Assembly (NCBI GenBank): GCA_002503205.1
Contig: DARE01000047.1
Location: forward strand, 1 to 12,178
Origin: Thermoplasmatales archaeon UBA447
GTDB lineage: Archaea > Thermoplasmatota > Thermoplasmata > Thermoplasmatales > Thermoplasmataceae
Reading direction: 5' to 3'
Length of the DNA: 12,178 nucleotides
The translations under genes and the position numbers were made by a program. Shown here piece after piece: positions 1 through 7,700 of this stretch (within the stretch, counting starts at the first letter, position 1; each line of letters opens with the position of its first letter). The notes under the pieces were generated by a model. The model did no database searches. It had not been told where the DNA came from and saw only the letters and a program-made list of their open reading frames with translations.

Positions 1-14
1 AAGCCTGAGTAATC

Positions 15-31
15 TTTTTTTCCCTCTTTTT
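15..31 (+). terminator. T-rich tract, possible U-tract terminator of an upstream gene
   Basis: Runs of seven T (15-21) and five T (27-31) separated by a C-rich spacer lie just after the first bases of the window. Those first bases can be read as the last codons of a plus-strand gene ending in TAA at 10-12. Archaeal RNA polymerase stops at U-rich tracts without needing a hairpin, so this would fit the end of an upstream transcript. The upstream gene is outside the window and the reading frame is unproven. Confidence 0.35.
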
Positions 32-44
32 AATATATTTTAAA
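31..44 (+). promoter_or_regulatory. AT-rich TATA-like element before archease
   Basis: The stretch TAATATATTTTAAA directly precedes the TTG start of archease and resembles an archaeal TATA box. Its centre is only about 8 bases from the start codon, against the roughly 24 expected for a leaderless message. It is therefore either misplaced for this start or not the functional promoter. The reading is tentative. Confidence 0.25.
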
Positions 45-452
45 TTGTCATTCGAAATTCTTGATCATACTGCAGATGTTAAGATAAAATTTTACGGTTC
101 CAACATTGAACAACTTCTCTCATCTTTTACAGAAGCATGGGTCAATCTGACATCTTTCATTCTGAAAGACCCTATATCGAAAAAATATGAGGATAAGATT
201 GAATTCAATGATCAAACAGATATGCTTTACAGATTCGCTTCCCTATTCATTGAGCAGTTAGAAGGGGAAAATTTTTACATTAACCGATTACTGAGTGCTT
301 CTATGCCAGCTCCTGGAGTTCTCTCATTCCAGTTGGTAGGTTACTGTTTTTCAGAAGTTACTGGTTATTCCAATATTCCTAAGGCACCAACATACCATGA
401 GATATATTTCGATATTGGAAAGGGATATGGCCAGATCATAATGGATCTTTGA
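45..452 (+). CDS. Archease (tRNA-splicing ligase RtcB activator family)
   Basis: This is a small 135-residue protein of the archease family, at the family's usual length of about 140. Archease helps the RNA ligase RtcB become guanylylated and turn over during tRNA splicing and RNA repair in the cytoplasm; no rtcB lies in this window. The sequence shows the N-terminal signature with D7-H8-T9-A10-D11, the acidic metal-binding region. It also has the C-terminal K113-A-P-T-Y-H118 motif and a terminal D134. The start is TTG at 45, chosen because it places the HTAD motif at the usual distance from the N terminus and no ATG is available upstream. Some archease proteins were earlier suggested to act as general chaperones for RNA-modifying enzymes. 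pdaD follows after 36 bases on the same strand, so the two may be co-transcribed. Confidence 0.9.
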   Translation: MSFEILDHTADVKIKFYGSNIEQLLSSFTEAWVNLTSFILKDPISKKYEDKIEFNDQTDMLYRFASLFIEQLEGENFYINRLLSASMPAPGVLSFQLVGYCFSEVTGYSNIPKAPTYHEIYFDIGKGYGQIIMDL

Positions 453-488
453 GATCAGGGTTGGAAAAACATAATTAATTCCCTTACT

Positions 489-1052
489 ATGAAGTTTGAA
501 ATGACTTCATTTGTCCCAAACAAGATATTTTTTACAAGGGGTGTCGGTAGAGGTGAAAGCCAGCTTCAGTCTTTCGAAGAGGCTCTGAGAGATGGAGGAA
601 TAGCTCCATTCAATCTTGTAAGCATCAGTTCAATATTTCCGCCATACGCTGAGGTAGTTACACCGTCAGAGGGCCTAAAATTATTACACCCCGGTCAGAT
701 AATCTTCACGGTACTGGCCAGGAATTCATCCAATGAACTGAACAGGATGATGTCTGCTGCTATTGGTTATGCACTCCCATCTGACAGGAGCAAATGGGGA
801 TACCTTAGCGAGCATCACAGTTATGGTGAAACTGAAAAAGTAGCTGGATTTTTTGCTGAGAAGCTTGCTGCTGAAATGCTTGCAAGTACAATGGGCATGG
901 CCGACAAACTGGTCTGGGATGGCAAAAAAGAGGAATATGTCCTTCAAGACCGCATACTCACTACTAAAAATATATGTTCCACGGCTGTTGTCATGAAGCC
1001 AGGGGAGTGGACAACAGTCATTTCGGCTGCTGTCCTGATAATGGATGAGTGA
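489..1052 (+). CDS. pdaD: Pyruvoyl-dependent arginine decarboxylase
   Basis: The enzyme converts L-arginine to agmatine and CO2. This feeds polyamine synthesis and, in archaea, the agmatidine modification of the tRNA-Ile that reads AUA. It is made as a proenzyme of 187 residues that cleaves itself at a serine pair, producing a small beta chain and an alpha chain with an N-terminal pyruvoyl group. The site is visible as VSISSIFPP, residues 44-52, with the cut expected between S47 and S48, matching the Methanocaldococcus jannaschii enzyme (S52/S53). E108, in the stretch LSEHHSYG, is the likely counterpart of the catalytic glutamate (E109 in M. jannaschii). The FF.RGVGRGES segment near residue 14 and the length also fit the family. 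The start is ATG at 489, with no strong Shine-Dalgarno sequence. The gene's end overlaps or touches leuS, which points to one transcript. Some relatives of this family decarboxylate other substrates, so arginine specificity is inferred from family resemblance. Confidence 0.92.
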   Translation: MKFEMTSFVPNKIFFTRGVGRGESQLQSFEEALRDGGIAPFNLVSISSIFPPYAEVVTPSEGLKLLHPGQIIFTVLARNSSNELNRMMSAAIGYALPSDRSKWGYLSEHHSYGETEKVAGFFAEKLAAEMLASTMGMADKLVWDGKKEEYVLQDRILTTKNICSTAVVMKPGEWTTVISAAVLIMDE

Positions 1053-1054
1053 TC

Positions 1055-3790
1055 ATGGATCCCGAAATCGAGAGGAAGTGGCAGAAAAGATGGGAAGAGG
1101 CCAGGATATTCGAACCTGATATAGATCCAGAAAGGCCTAAATTTTTGATAACTGTACCATGGCCATATTCCAATGGCTCTCTGCATGTGGGCCATGGGAG
1201 AACATATTCTCTTGCTGATGTTGTTGCGAGATACAGAAGGATCATGGGGTTCAATGTGCTCTTTCCCATGGGATTCCACCAGAGTGGCACACCTATCCTT
1301 GCTTACTCTGAAAGGCTGAGGCGGGGAGATAAAGAGGCAATAAGGCAGTATACTGACTATCTGAGAGAATATGAGAATGACAGCGAAATTGAGCATTATC
1401 TTAACCAGTTCAATGAGCCTGAGAATATAGCCCAGTATTTCTCTGACAGGATAGTAAAAGACTTCCGCGGACTGGGTTATTCCATCGACTGGTCCAGGCG
1501 ATTCACATCAGCAGAGCCTTTCTATCAGGACGTAGTTAAGTGGCAGTTCAGAAGACTCCATGATCTGGGCCTGATAAAACAGGGAAGGTATCCTATTCTT
1601 TACAGCATTGAAGATCAGAATGCAGTGGGAGAGGATGACATCAAGGATGGGGACACAGACAAGGTCTCTGTTGAAGAATTCACAGCAGTGATTTTCAGGG
1701 GGCCAGAATTTGGAATGGTTGCGTCCTCCCTCAGACCGGAGACAATCTTTGGAATAACAAATCTGTGGATCAACCCTGATGAGGAATATCATATCATAGA
1801 CTACATGGGTGAAAGGCTTGCAGTTTCCAGTGGGTCTGTTCAGAAATTAATCCTGCAGAATCCTGAGATAAAAGATCTGGGAATTGTTGAGAAGGACAGA
1901 ATTCTGTACCATGAATTTACTGTCCCCATTACGGGAAAGAAGGTACCGGTATTCCCATCAAAATTTGTTGACCCGGAAAACGGGACGGGGGTTGTATATT
2001 CTGTCCCTGGCCATTCTGTCTGGGATTATGTCGCTCTGAAGGACCTTGGTGCCGGGATTGAACCGATTAAGATTATTGACTTTCCAGAAGGCAAAGAACT
2101 TACCGTTGTGGACCTTGTAAAACAGAAGAACATCATGAGCCTATCCGATACGGAAAGTATCAGAGATGCTACTGCCATTCTCTACAGGGAAGAGTTCTAT
2201 TCCGGAATTATGGGTAATGGAAATTCTGATTTTTCCGGGATGTCTGTGCAGGAAGCCAGAGAAAGCATTAAAAAAAGATTGCTCCAGGAATCCGCATTCA
2301 TACTTTACGAAACATCCAGGAAGGCTGAAACTCGAGGCGGATCCAAGGTTGTTGTGGCTGTTCTTCAGGATCAGTGGTTCATTGACTACTCGGTCCCATG
2401 GCTTAAGAAAAAATCCCATGCCGTGGTAAATGAGATGCTGTTTGAGCCATCCCACTACAGAGATGGTATGCACGACATTATTGACTGGCTCAGGGAAAGG
2501 CCGTGTGCAAGAAGAAGAGGCATAGGAACAAAACTGCCATTTGATGAAAGATGGACAATCGAATCACTTTCGGACTCTACTATCTATCCCATTGTGTACA
2601 CATGTGCACGACAGCTTCGTGAAATTCATAAGAATCTTGGGAACAATCTGCCTGAAGACATTATAGAGCACATCTTCACCGGCGAACCTTTGAAAAATTC
2701 CTACAGCGATGAAGTGATGGGCCTTATCAGTGAAGCTGCCAGATCTAAGGAATACTGGTATGGGGTGGACGTAAGGATGACAACCAGCCCACACATAACC
2801 AACCATCTTGCTTTCTATATCATGAACCATGCAGCACTTTTCACAGAGAGGGACTGGCCTAAGGGGATAGTTATCTCAGGCCTTGTAATATCTGAAGGTG
2901 CCAAGATTTCAAAGAGCAAGGGAAATGCGATCTCTCTGCTCAAGATTGCAAACAGCTATTCTTCGGACCTTTACCGCCTTTTCTCTGCAATAAATTCCGA
3001 AACGACATCGGTACTGGACTGGAATGAGACAGACATCAATCTTGTGAGAAAGAAGTATGATACATTTGTCTCTATGGTTGAATCCTTCAAAGATCCAGGT
3101 GTCACCAGGATGGGTAATGTTGAGAGATGGTTTGTTGTCTCCTTCTATAATCATGCTAAGGATTTTATCAGCAGGATGGATAAATATGACATACGGGGCG
3201 CATGTATTTCAGTTTTCTATGAGGTTCTCAATGATCTAAAACATGTTGAGGCCAGAGGAGGAAATATCATGGTTGCACTCCGCGAGGTAATAAGGGACTG
3301 GCTGGTGCTAATGTCTCCAGTAATTCCACATACCTGCGAGGAGTTATGGGAGAAGATGGGCAACCACGGGTTTGTAAGCGCAGAGCGTTACATTTCTCCT
3401 GGATCCGGGATGGATCAGTCCCCAATCCACAGGGAAAACTACATTGAAAAGCTCATTTCTGATATCAGGGAAATATCAAGGGCAACAGGAATAAAACCTT
3501 CAGAAATAAGAATCAATGTTGCTCCAAGGGAAATATTTGAAACAACCTCAATCCTGATGAACGAAGGGCCATCCAAGGTTCCTGATAGGCATAAATATCT
3601 GATTCCAGACTTCATGAAGAATAAGAAGAATATTTCAATTGAGATAGTGGATGAGCTTGACCTGATTACATCAGAACGGGAATATCTGGAAAATCTCTTT
3701 TCCTGCAGAATAGAAATAAGGAGTGAGGTCAGCAGATCCGGGAGAGCAAATCCATGGCCAGGCAGGCCGTCCATAGAACTGGTTAGATAA
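1055..3790 (+). CDS. leuS: Leucyl-tRNA synthetase, archaeal type
   Basis: This class I aminoacyl-tRNA synthetase charges tRNA-Leu with leucine in the cytoplasm. Numbering from ATG at 1055 gives 911 residues, near the usual archaeal length. The Rossmann catalytic domain carries the HIGH-type motif HVGH (residues 44-47) after PWPYSNGSL, and the KMSKS-type loop KISKS (617-621). The inserted CP1 editing domain shows RPETIFG (from 227) and GTGVVYSVPGHSVWDYVAL (310-328). D324 there is the aspartate expected to bind the amino group of mischarged substrates. The ERWTIESLSDSTIY stretch is typical of the archaeal/eukaryotic form, and an alpha-helical anticodon-binding region and C-terminal extension follow. 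A GTG at 1049 would overlap the pdaD stop (GTGA) and add two residues. ATG at 1055 is preferred because the protein then begins MDPEIERKWQ, as relatives do. All motifs are intact, so it should be active. Confidence 0.97.
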   Translation: MDPEIERKWQKRWEEARIFEPDIDPERPKFLITVPWPYSNGSLHVGHGRTYSLADVVARYRRIMGFNVLFPMGFHQSGTPILAYSERLRRGDKEAIRQYTDYLREYENDSEIEHYLNQFNEPENIAQYFSDRIVKDFRGLGYSIDWSRRFTSAEPFYQDVVKWQFRRLHDLGLIKQGRYPILYSIEDQNAVGEDDIKDGDTDKVSVEEFTAVIFRGPEFGMVASSLRPETIFGITNLWINPDEEYHIIDYMGERLAVSSGSVQKLILQNPEIKDLGIVEKDRILYHEFTVPITGKKVPVFPSKFVDPENGTGVVYSVPGHSVWDYVALKDLGAGIEPIKIIDFPEGKELTVVDLVKQKNIMSLSDTESIRDATAILYREEFYSGIMGNGNSDFSGMSVQEARESIKKRLLQESAFILYETSRKAETRGGSKVVVAVLQDQWFIDYSVPWLKKKSHAVVNEMLFEPSHYRDGMHDIIDWLRERPCARRRGIGTKLPFDERWTIESLSDSTIYPIVYTCARQLREIHKNLGNNLPEDIIEHIFTGEPLKNSYSDEVMGLISEAARSKEYWYGVDVRMTTSPHITNHLAFYIMNHAALFTERDWPKGIVISGLVISEGAKISKSKGNAISLLKIANSYSSDLYRLFSAINSETTSVLDWNETDINLVRKKYDTFVSMVESFKDPGVTRMGNVERWFVVSFYNHAKDFISRMDKYDIRGACISVFYEVLNDLKHVEARGGNIMVALREVIRDWLVLMSPVIPHTCEELWEKMGNHGFVSAERYISPGSGMDQSPIHRENYIEKLISDIREISRATGIKPSEIRINVAPREIFETTSILMNEGPSKVPDRHKYLIPDFMKNKKNISIEIVDELDLITSEREYLENLFSCRIEIRSEVSRSGRANPWPGRPSIELVR

Positions 3791-3811
3791 ATCAGCATTT
3801 TTCCTAATTTA

Positions 3812-3819
3812 TTTATAAA
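3812..3819 (+). promoter_or_regulatory. TATA box of the aldolase/dehydrogenase gene
   Basis: TTTATAAA lies in the 47-base gap after leuS, with its centre about 22 bases before the ATG at 3838. That is the spacing expected when transcription begins at or next to the start codon. No Shine-Dalgarno sequence precedes the ATG. The gene is therefore probably a separate leaderless transcription unit. Confidence 0.65.
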
Positions 3820-3837
3820 CTCTTCTTATTCCCAACA

Positions 3838-5811
3838 ATGAGCTCTGATCCTCGTCCAGCTTATCTCGAACTGATAAAGGAATGTGTTGAATTCTCCAGG
3901 AAGATTGGAGTGCAGCCTGAAGTTGTTCTGCATGGTGGCGGCAACACCTCAGTAAAGACGGAGGAAAATGATCATACGGGCAGAAGCCTTCAGGTGTTGA
4001 GAGTCAAGGGCTCAGGCTCAGATCTCGCAAAAATAGACGAGTCCGGTTTCACTGCTCTTCGCATGGATGATCTGCTGGCTGCTCGCAAAATAAGGGAAAT
4101 GAGCGACATTGAAATGGCGGATTACCTGAAAAAAAGCATGCTCGATCCATCACAGCCTTCACCAAGTGTCGAGACATTCATGCATGCCTTCATTCCGTAT
4201 ACTTTCGTAACACACTCACATGCTGACAACATCCTGTCCATAACCAACACTGATCTCAGCGATTCCCAGATCAGTGAACTTTTCCCCCGGACAGTGATAG
4301 TTCCATATCACCAGCCAGGCTTCAAACTGGCCAGGGCATTTATGGACATGGTGGAGAACCTGCCTTCAGGAACCAGGGGAATAATTCTCCGGAAACATGG
4401 CCTTTTCACCTTTGGAAATACTGGAAAGGAGAGCTATGACAGGCACATGGAGCTCATAAATGAGGCTGGAAACATAATCAAGAAGAAATGTGGAGACCTG
4501 AAGTTGAATCCACAGTATCCAAAGGCAGATCCATCCAGTGTAATGTCTGCAGTTCCTCATCTTAGAGGAATTATTTCAGGTTGGTCCAGAAAAGTTCTGC
4601 TTATCGACAGTGGAGATGAGGCATGCGATATTTCCAGAACAAAAGAGGCAAAAGAGTTCCAGAATGCAGGGCCTGCCACTCCTGACATGTTGATAAGGAC
4701 AAAGTATGACTACCTTTATGTGTCGTCAATAGAGGAGATCGGGGCAAAGATTGAAGAATATGTGAATAACTACACGCAAGAATACAGCAAATACATTGGT
4801 GGCAAGTATCAGATGCACGATCCGTTCCCGCCAATTATTGTTGTGCTGGGGTTTGGCATTATCACCGCAGCCACCACATGGAAAGAGTGCAGAATAATAA
4901 AGGACCAGTTTATCCACTCTTTCAGGGTCAACCTTGCGGCATCCAGGTTTTCAAAGCAGTCTTTCATTTCCAGGGAAGCCTCATTTGAAATGGAATACTG
5001 GCCACTGGAGGAGGCAAAACTGAAGAAATTCGTCCCAAAGCCACTTCAGGGTAAAATATCAGTTGTTACAGGCGCAGCAAACGGTATAGGATATGTCGCT
5101 GCACACACACTTGCTAGAAACGGGTCTATGGTTTTTGCGCTTGACCTCAGCCCGCAGGTAGAAGAAAGTGCTTCAAGAATAGAAAAAGAGACAGGATCAA
5201 GAGTGATTGGGATTCGATGTGACATATCTTCAGAGGACGATGTCAAAAATGCATTCCACAAGATAATTGAATTGTCGGGCGGAGTTGACATTCTTTTCAA
5301 CAACGCCGGAATACTGAAAAGTGCACCTCTTACAGAAATATCCCCTCAGGAGCTGGACAGGCACTATCAGGTTAATGCAAGGGGGACATTCCTCATGACC
5401 AGAGGAGCCTTCAGGATTATGAAGGAATCTGGCCTTGGAGGGAACATAGTCTTCAATATAACTAAAAACCTGCTCCACCCTGGTCCCGAGATGCTTTCAT
5501 ATGGTTCTACAAAGGCAATGGCAGCCCAGATGTGCCACTATGTTGCCAAGGAAGGCGGAAAGTATGGAATCAGAGCCAACATCATCAACCCCGACAAAGT
5601 ATTTCGCGGATCCCTGATCTGGGAGGGCGGCGTTCTGGAGTCAAGAGCGAAAGCCAAAGGTCAGACTGTTGAGGCATACAAGACTACAAACCTGTTAAGG
5701 AGAGAGGTGCTTCCTGAACATGTGGCAAACGTCCTTCTTGCACTTGTTAATGAGGATATCTTCGGTGCTACAACTGACGCCATGATTCCAGTAGATGGCG
5801 GTGTGCTATAG
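3838..5811 (+). CDS. Bifunctional class II aldolase / short-chain dehydrogenase (RhaD-like fusion)
   Basis: This 657-residue fusion matches the family of rhamnulose-1-phosphate aldolase/lactaldehyde dehydrogenase enzymes (COG3347 type), which split a deoxyketose phosphate into dihydroxyacetone phosphate and lactaldehyde and then oxidise the aldehyde. Residues 1-225 form the class II aldolase domain: phosphate-binding GGGNTSVK (33-40), catalytic E113 in VETFMHAF, and zinc ligands H126 and H128 (THSHADN) and H187 (RKHGLFTFG). A linker domain spans about 230-400. The dehydrogenase domain has the cofactor loop TGAANGIG (411-418), NNAG (488-491) and the active-site pair Y555 and K559 (YGSTK). The catalytic serine position, 13 residues before the tyrosine, is T542. 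D437 at the end of the second strand suggests NAD preference. The start is ATG at 3838, behind a well-placed TATA box. The true sugar (rhamnose, fucose or another) cannot be told: no kinase or isomerase lies nearby. Confidence 0.85.
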   Translation: MSSDPRPAYLELIKECVEFSRKIGVQPEVVLHGGGNTSVKTEENDHTGRSLQVLRVKGSGSDLAKIDESGFTALRMDDLLAARKIREMSDIEMADYLKKSMLDPSQPSPSVETFMHAFIPYTFVTHSHADNILSITNTDLSDSQISELFPRTVIVPYHQPGFKLARAFMDMVENLPSGTRGIILRKHGLFTFGNTGKESYDRHMELINEAGNIIKKKCGDLKLNPQYPKADPSSVMSAVPHLRGIISGWSRKVLLIDSGDEACDISRTKEAKEFQNAGPATPDMLIRTKYDYLYVSSIEEIGAKIEEYVNNYTQEYSKYIGGKYQMHDPFPPIIVVLGFGIITAATTWKECRIIKDQFIHSFRVNLAASRFSKQSFISREASFEMEYWPLEEAKLKKFVPKPLQGKISVVTGAANGIGYVAAHTLARNGSMVFALDLSPQVEESASRIEKETGSRVIGIRCDISSEDDVKNAFHKIIELSGGVDILFNNAGILKSAPLTEISPQELDRHYQVNARGTFLMTRGAFRIMKESGLGGNIVFNITKNLLHPGPEMLSYGSTKAMAAQMCHYVAKEGGKYGIRANIINPDKVFRGSLIWEGGVLESRAKAKGQTVEAYKTTNLLRREVLPEHVANVLLALVNEDIFGATTDAMIPVDGGVL

Positions 5812-5840
5812 CCTTCGAAACTAATTCAGGCTCATTCTCT

Positions 5841-5895
5841 CCAATTTTTACATATAAGTTCAGCAATGTATTGTGCAGGCCTCTTGAAAAATTGG
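5841..5895. repeat. Inverted repeat and T tracts between convergent genes
   Basis: The arm CCAATTTTT (5841-5849) is perfectly complementary to AAAAATTGG (5887-5895), with one further T-A pair outside (5840/5896) and a 37-base loop. It lies between the stops of the aldolase-dehydrogenase (plus) and the flavoprotein (minus). Read from either strand, the far arm presents a run of five T. A further run of five T on the minus strand (5901-5905) directly follows the flavoprotein stop. The element could end transcription in both directions, which is an inference from position and composition. Confidence 0.5.
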
Positions 5896-5905
5896 AAGAC
5901 AAAAA

Positions 5906-6886
5906 TCACAGAAGGGCAGCAATTATTTTTGTGAGGCTCGCTTCGATGCCGAAGTATCTCAGATCTTCCCTGGCCGGTGAAATGGCGCCAATGTTTTTCA
6001 GGCTAAGCAGCCTGTTTCCCCTGACATTCATGAGGAGATCAAACAGCCTGAGATATCTGGAGTAACTCTGCCTCAACTGCTCAGCATACTTTTCCAGTAT
6101 TGTGTTCAAATCGTCGTTTTCCTTTAAGATCTGGAAAAGAATCTCGGCACATTCAAGACTTGGGACAATGCCCTCTCCTGTAATCGGTGATACAGTGCCG
6201 ATTGCCTCACCCACCCCTATAACATTTCCTGATGATATACTCTCAAAAAGAGGCTTAAGCCTTATGTTCCTTGACAGGACTCTACTGTGTGGTGTTCCCT
6301 CAAGTGAATCCCTTATTGCATCCAGATCATCCGAACCGGCCCCTACATGGCTATAATTTTTCAGCGGGAATATCCAGTGGTAACCTGATCCAGAGGGGAA
6401 GAACCTGAAGTGGAACGAGGAGTATCCTGTTGGGTCTGATACATATTCAAGTGTACGCATGGTAAAATCCTGTTCCACGGGTCCGAGAATGGATCGGCTA
6501 ACTCCTGTGGCGTCAACTATCAGATCGGTCTCCATGTCTTTCAACCTGGACCGGTGATGTTTTGTTCCTGTAACCAGATCTTCGAGGAAGGCATTCTTGT
6601 CTATTGTGGCCAGGCCTGCCGGTGAAAAATGAACAGACTTTCCGGCGCTGTTTGTGAAAACCACATCATCTGCGACAACCTCAACATACTTCTCAGATTC
6701 AAGGGATGCAAGTTCACAGAACCTGAAGAATAGCCTTGAATTCAGTGCATAGCCACAGGGAACAGGGAAGCCTTGTGGTCTGGGGTCGTATCCTTCGCAT
6801 TCTATCCCCTCACTGGAAAGCCTGTTCAGCAAATATGCACCGGAAACTCCCAGGCCCGCTATTCGTATCAACTTAGAGCAATCCAT
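5906..6886 (-). CDS. FAD-dependent oxidoreductase, geranylgeranyl-reductase-like
   Basis: This flavoprotein of about 326 residues belongs to the geranylgeranyl reductase/FixC family (COG0644). Archaeal members saturate the isoprenoid chains of membrane lipids. The N terminus holds the Rossmann FAD-binding loop GLGVSG (11-16), ending with an acidic region EGYDPR. PVPCGYALNSR (41-51) matches the cysteine-glycine signature of the family. DATG is at 125-128, and GYHWIFPL (168-175) matches the Y.W.FP substrate-side motif. GVGEAIGTVSPITGEGI (224-240) is the second FAD motif, with glutamate (E227) in place of the usual aspartate. Typical archaeal reductases have about 390-400 residues, so this is a short paralogue with a reduced C-terminal part and its substrate is uncertain. 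ATG at 6886 is the longest start. TTG at 6871 would give MIRIAGLGVSG and suits the TATA spacing better. The gene is transcribed divergently from truA. Confidence 0.75.
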   Translation of the reverse strand: MDCSKLIRIAGLGVSGAYLLNRLSSEGIECEGYDPRPQGFPVPCGYALNSRLFFRFCELASLESEKYVEVVADDVVFTNSAGKSVHFSPAGLATIDKNAFLEDLVTGTKHHRSRLKDMETDLIVDATGVSRSILGPVEQDFTMRTLEYVSDPTGYSSFHFRFFPSGSGYHWIFPLKNYSHVGAGSDDLDAIRDSLEGTPHSRVLSRNIRLKPLFESISSGNVIGVGEAIGTVSPITGEGIVPSLECAEILFQILKENDDLNTILEKYAEQLRQSYSRYLRLFDLLMNVRGNRLLSLKNIGAISPAREDLRYFGIEASLTKIIAALL

Positions 6887-6892
6887 GAAATG

Positions 6893-6901
6893 TATTTTAA
6901 A
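6893..6901. promoter_or_regulatory. Shared AT-rich TATA element between the flavoprotein gene and truA
   Basis: TATTTTAAA, which is close to TTTAAAATA on the other strand, is the only AT-rich block in the 34-base divergent gap. Its centre is 24 bases from the truA GTG at 6921. On the minus strand it is 26 bases from the TTG at 6871 but only 11 from the ATG at 6886. It probably serves as the TATA box for leaderless truA and may also direct transcription of the flavoprotein gene. Confidence 0.5.
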
Positions 6902-6920
6902 TTCTTGCTGATGACAGGCA

Positions 6921-7700
6921 GTGTACTATTTCCTCAGGTTTGGATATGAAGGCTATAAATTTTCAGGATTCCAGAGGGGAAATGGTAACAACAGCGTGGA
7001 AGATTCAATCCTGAAGGTCCTCAAGGAAAATTCACTTGCATCTGATATATCCTGTGCAGCAAGAACTGATAGAGGGGTATCTGCTACAGGGAATGTCCTT
7101 AAGCTATCCTCTGACGAATCAGCTGGTAAGATTGCGGGGATATTGAACTCACATTGTGAAGGGATATTTGTCAGCGCATATGCCGAAGTTAAGGAAGATG
7201 CGAATCCAAGGCATTGCCTGAGGAAAACATACAGCTATTTCCTCAGGGATACTCCTGACACCACCCTTCTGAGTTCACAGTTATCACTGTTTGCTGGCAC
7301 CCATGATTTCCATCTGTTCTGCAGGATGGATTCAAGGAACCCGGTGAGGACCATAGAAAGGATTGAAGTAATACGAACTGGGGAAAAAACAGTGAGGGTC
7401 GATTTTACAGCGAGAAGTTTCGTATGGATGCAAATCAGGAATATTATGGGGTTCAGCATTGAAAATGCATCAAGAGGAAGATTAATCGATCCATTTCAGG
7501 TTAATTCCTGGTCCAGGAAACCGGCGTCACCGCTCCCTCTGGTTCTAACAGATATAAGTTATCAATCCATAGAGTTCACAAATGTTTATTCAGGCTCAAA
7601 GGAGAAATACTATACGCGTGCAGTGGAAGAACAGTGGTCCCGTTACATGATTACTGAGCATATTGTGACTGAACTGGGGCGTTCACATATATATAGATGA
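6921..7700 (+). CDS. truA: tRNA pseudouridine synthase A
   Basis: TruA turns uridines at positions 38-40 of the tRNA anticodon arm into pseudouridine. The 259-residue protein has the family start MYYFLRFGYEGYKFSGFQR, and the catalytic aspartate is D50 in AARTDRGVSA. It also has the RKTYSYFL strand near residue 95 and the RSFVWMQIRNIMG helix near residue 165 that supports the active site. The length is typical. The start is GTG at 6921: an in-frame TGA at 6912 rules out anything longer, and the ATG at 6911 is in another frame. A TATA element 24 bases upstream suggests a leaderless message. The gene ends in an ATGA overlap with the downstream transporter, so the two are almost certainly co-transcribed, although no functional link is evident. 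Confidence 0.93.
   Translation: MYYFLRFGYEGYKFSGFQRGNGNNSVEDSILKVLKENSLASDISCAARTDRGVSATGNVLKLSSDESAGKIAGILNSHCEGIFVSAYAEVKEDANPRHCLRKTYSYFLRDTPDTTLLSSQLSLFAGTHDFHLFCRMDSRNPVRTIERIEVIRTGEKTVRVDFTARSFVWMQIRNIMGFSIENASRGRLIDPFQVNSWSRKPASPLPLVLTDISYQSIEFTNVYSGSKEKYYTRAVEEQWSRYMITEHIVTELGRSHIYR

Noticed and set aside
471..480. ATAATTAATT before pdaD as a promoter
   Set aside because: It is only about 13 bases from the ATG, too close for a TATA box, and the gene can be transcribed from archease.
944..1396. Minus-strand open frame opposite pdaD and leuS
   Set aside because: It lies across two well-supported genes, has no recognisable domain, and is explained by codon bias of the plus strand.
2141..2473. 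Open frames on both strands inside the LeuRS editing region
   Set aside because: The LeuRS frame has continuous family motifs through this stretch; the others show no protein family features.
5871..6065. Small plus-strand open frame at the end of the flavoprotein gene
   Set aside because: It mostly overlaps the flavoprotein coding sequence antisense, starts inside the terminator-like repeat, and has no motif.
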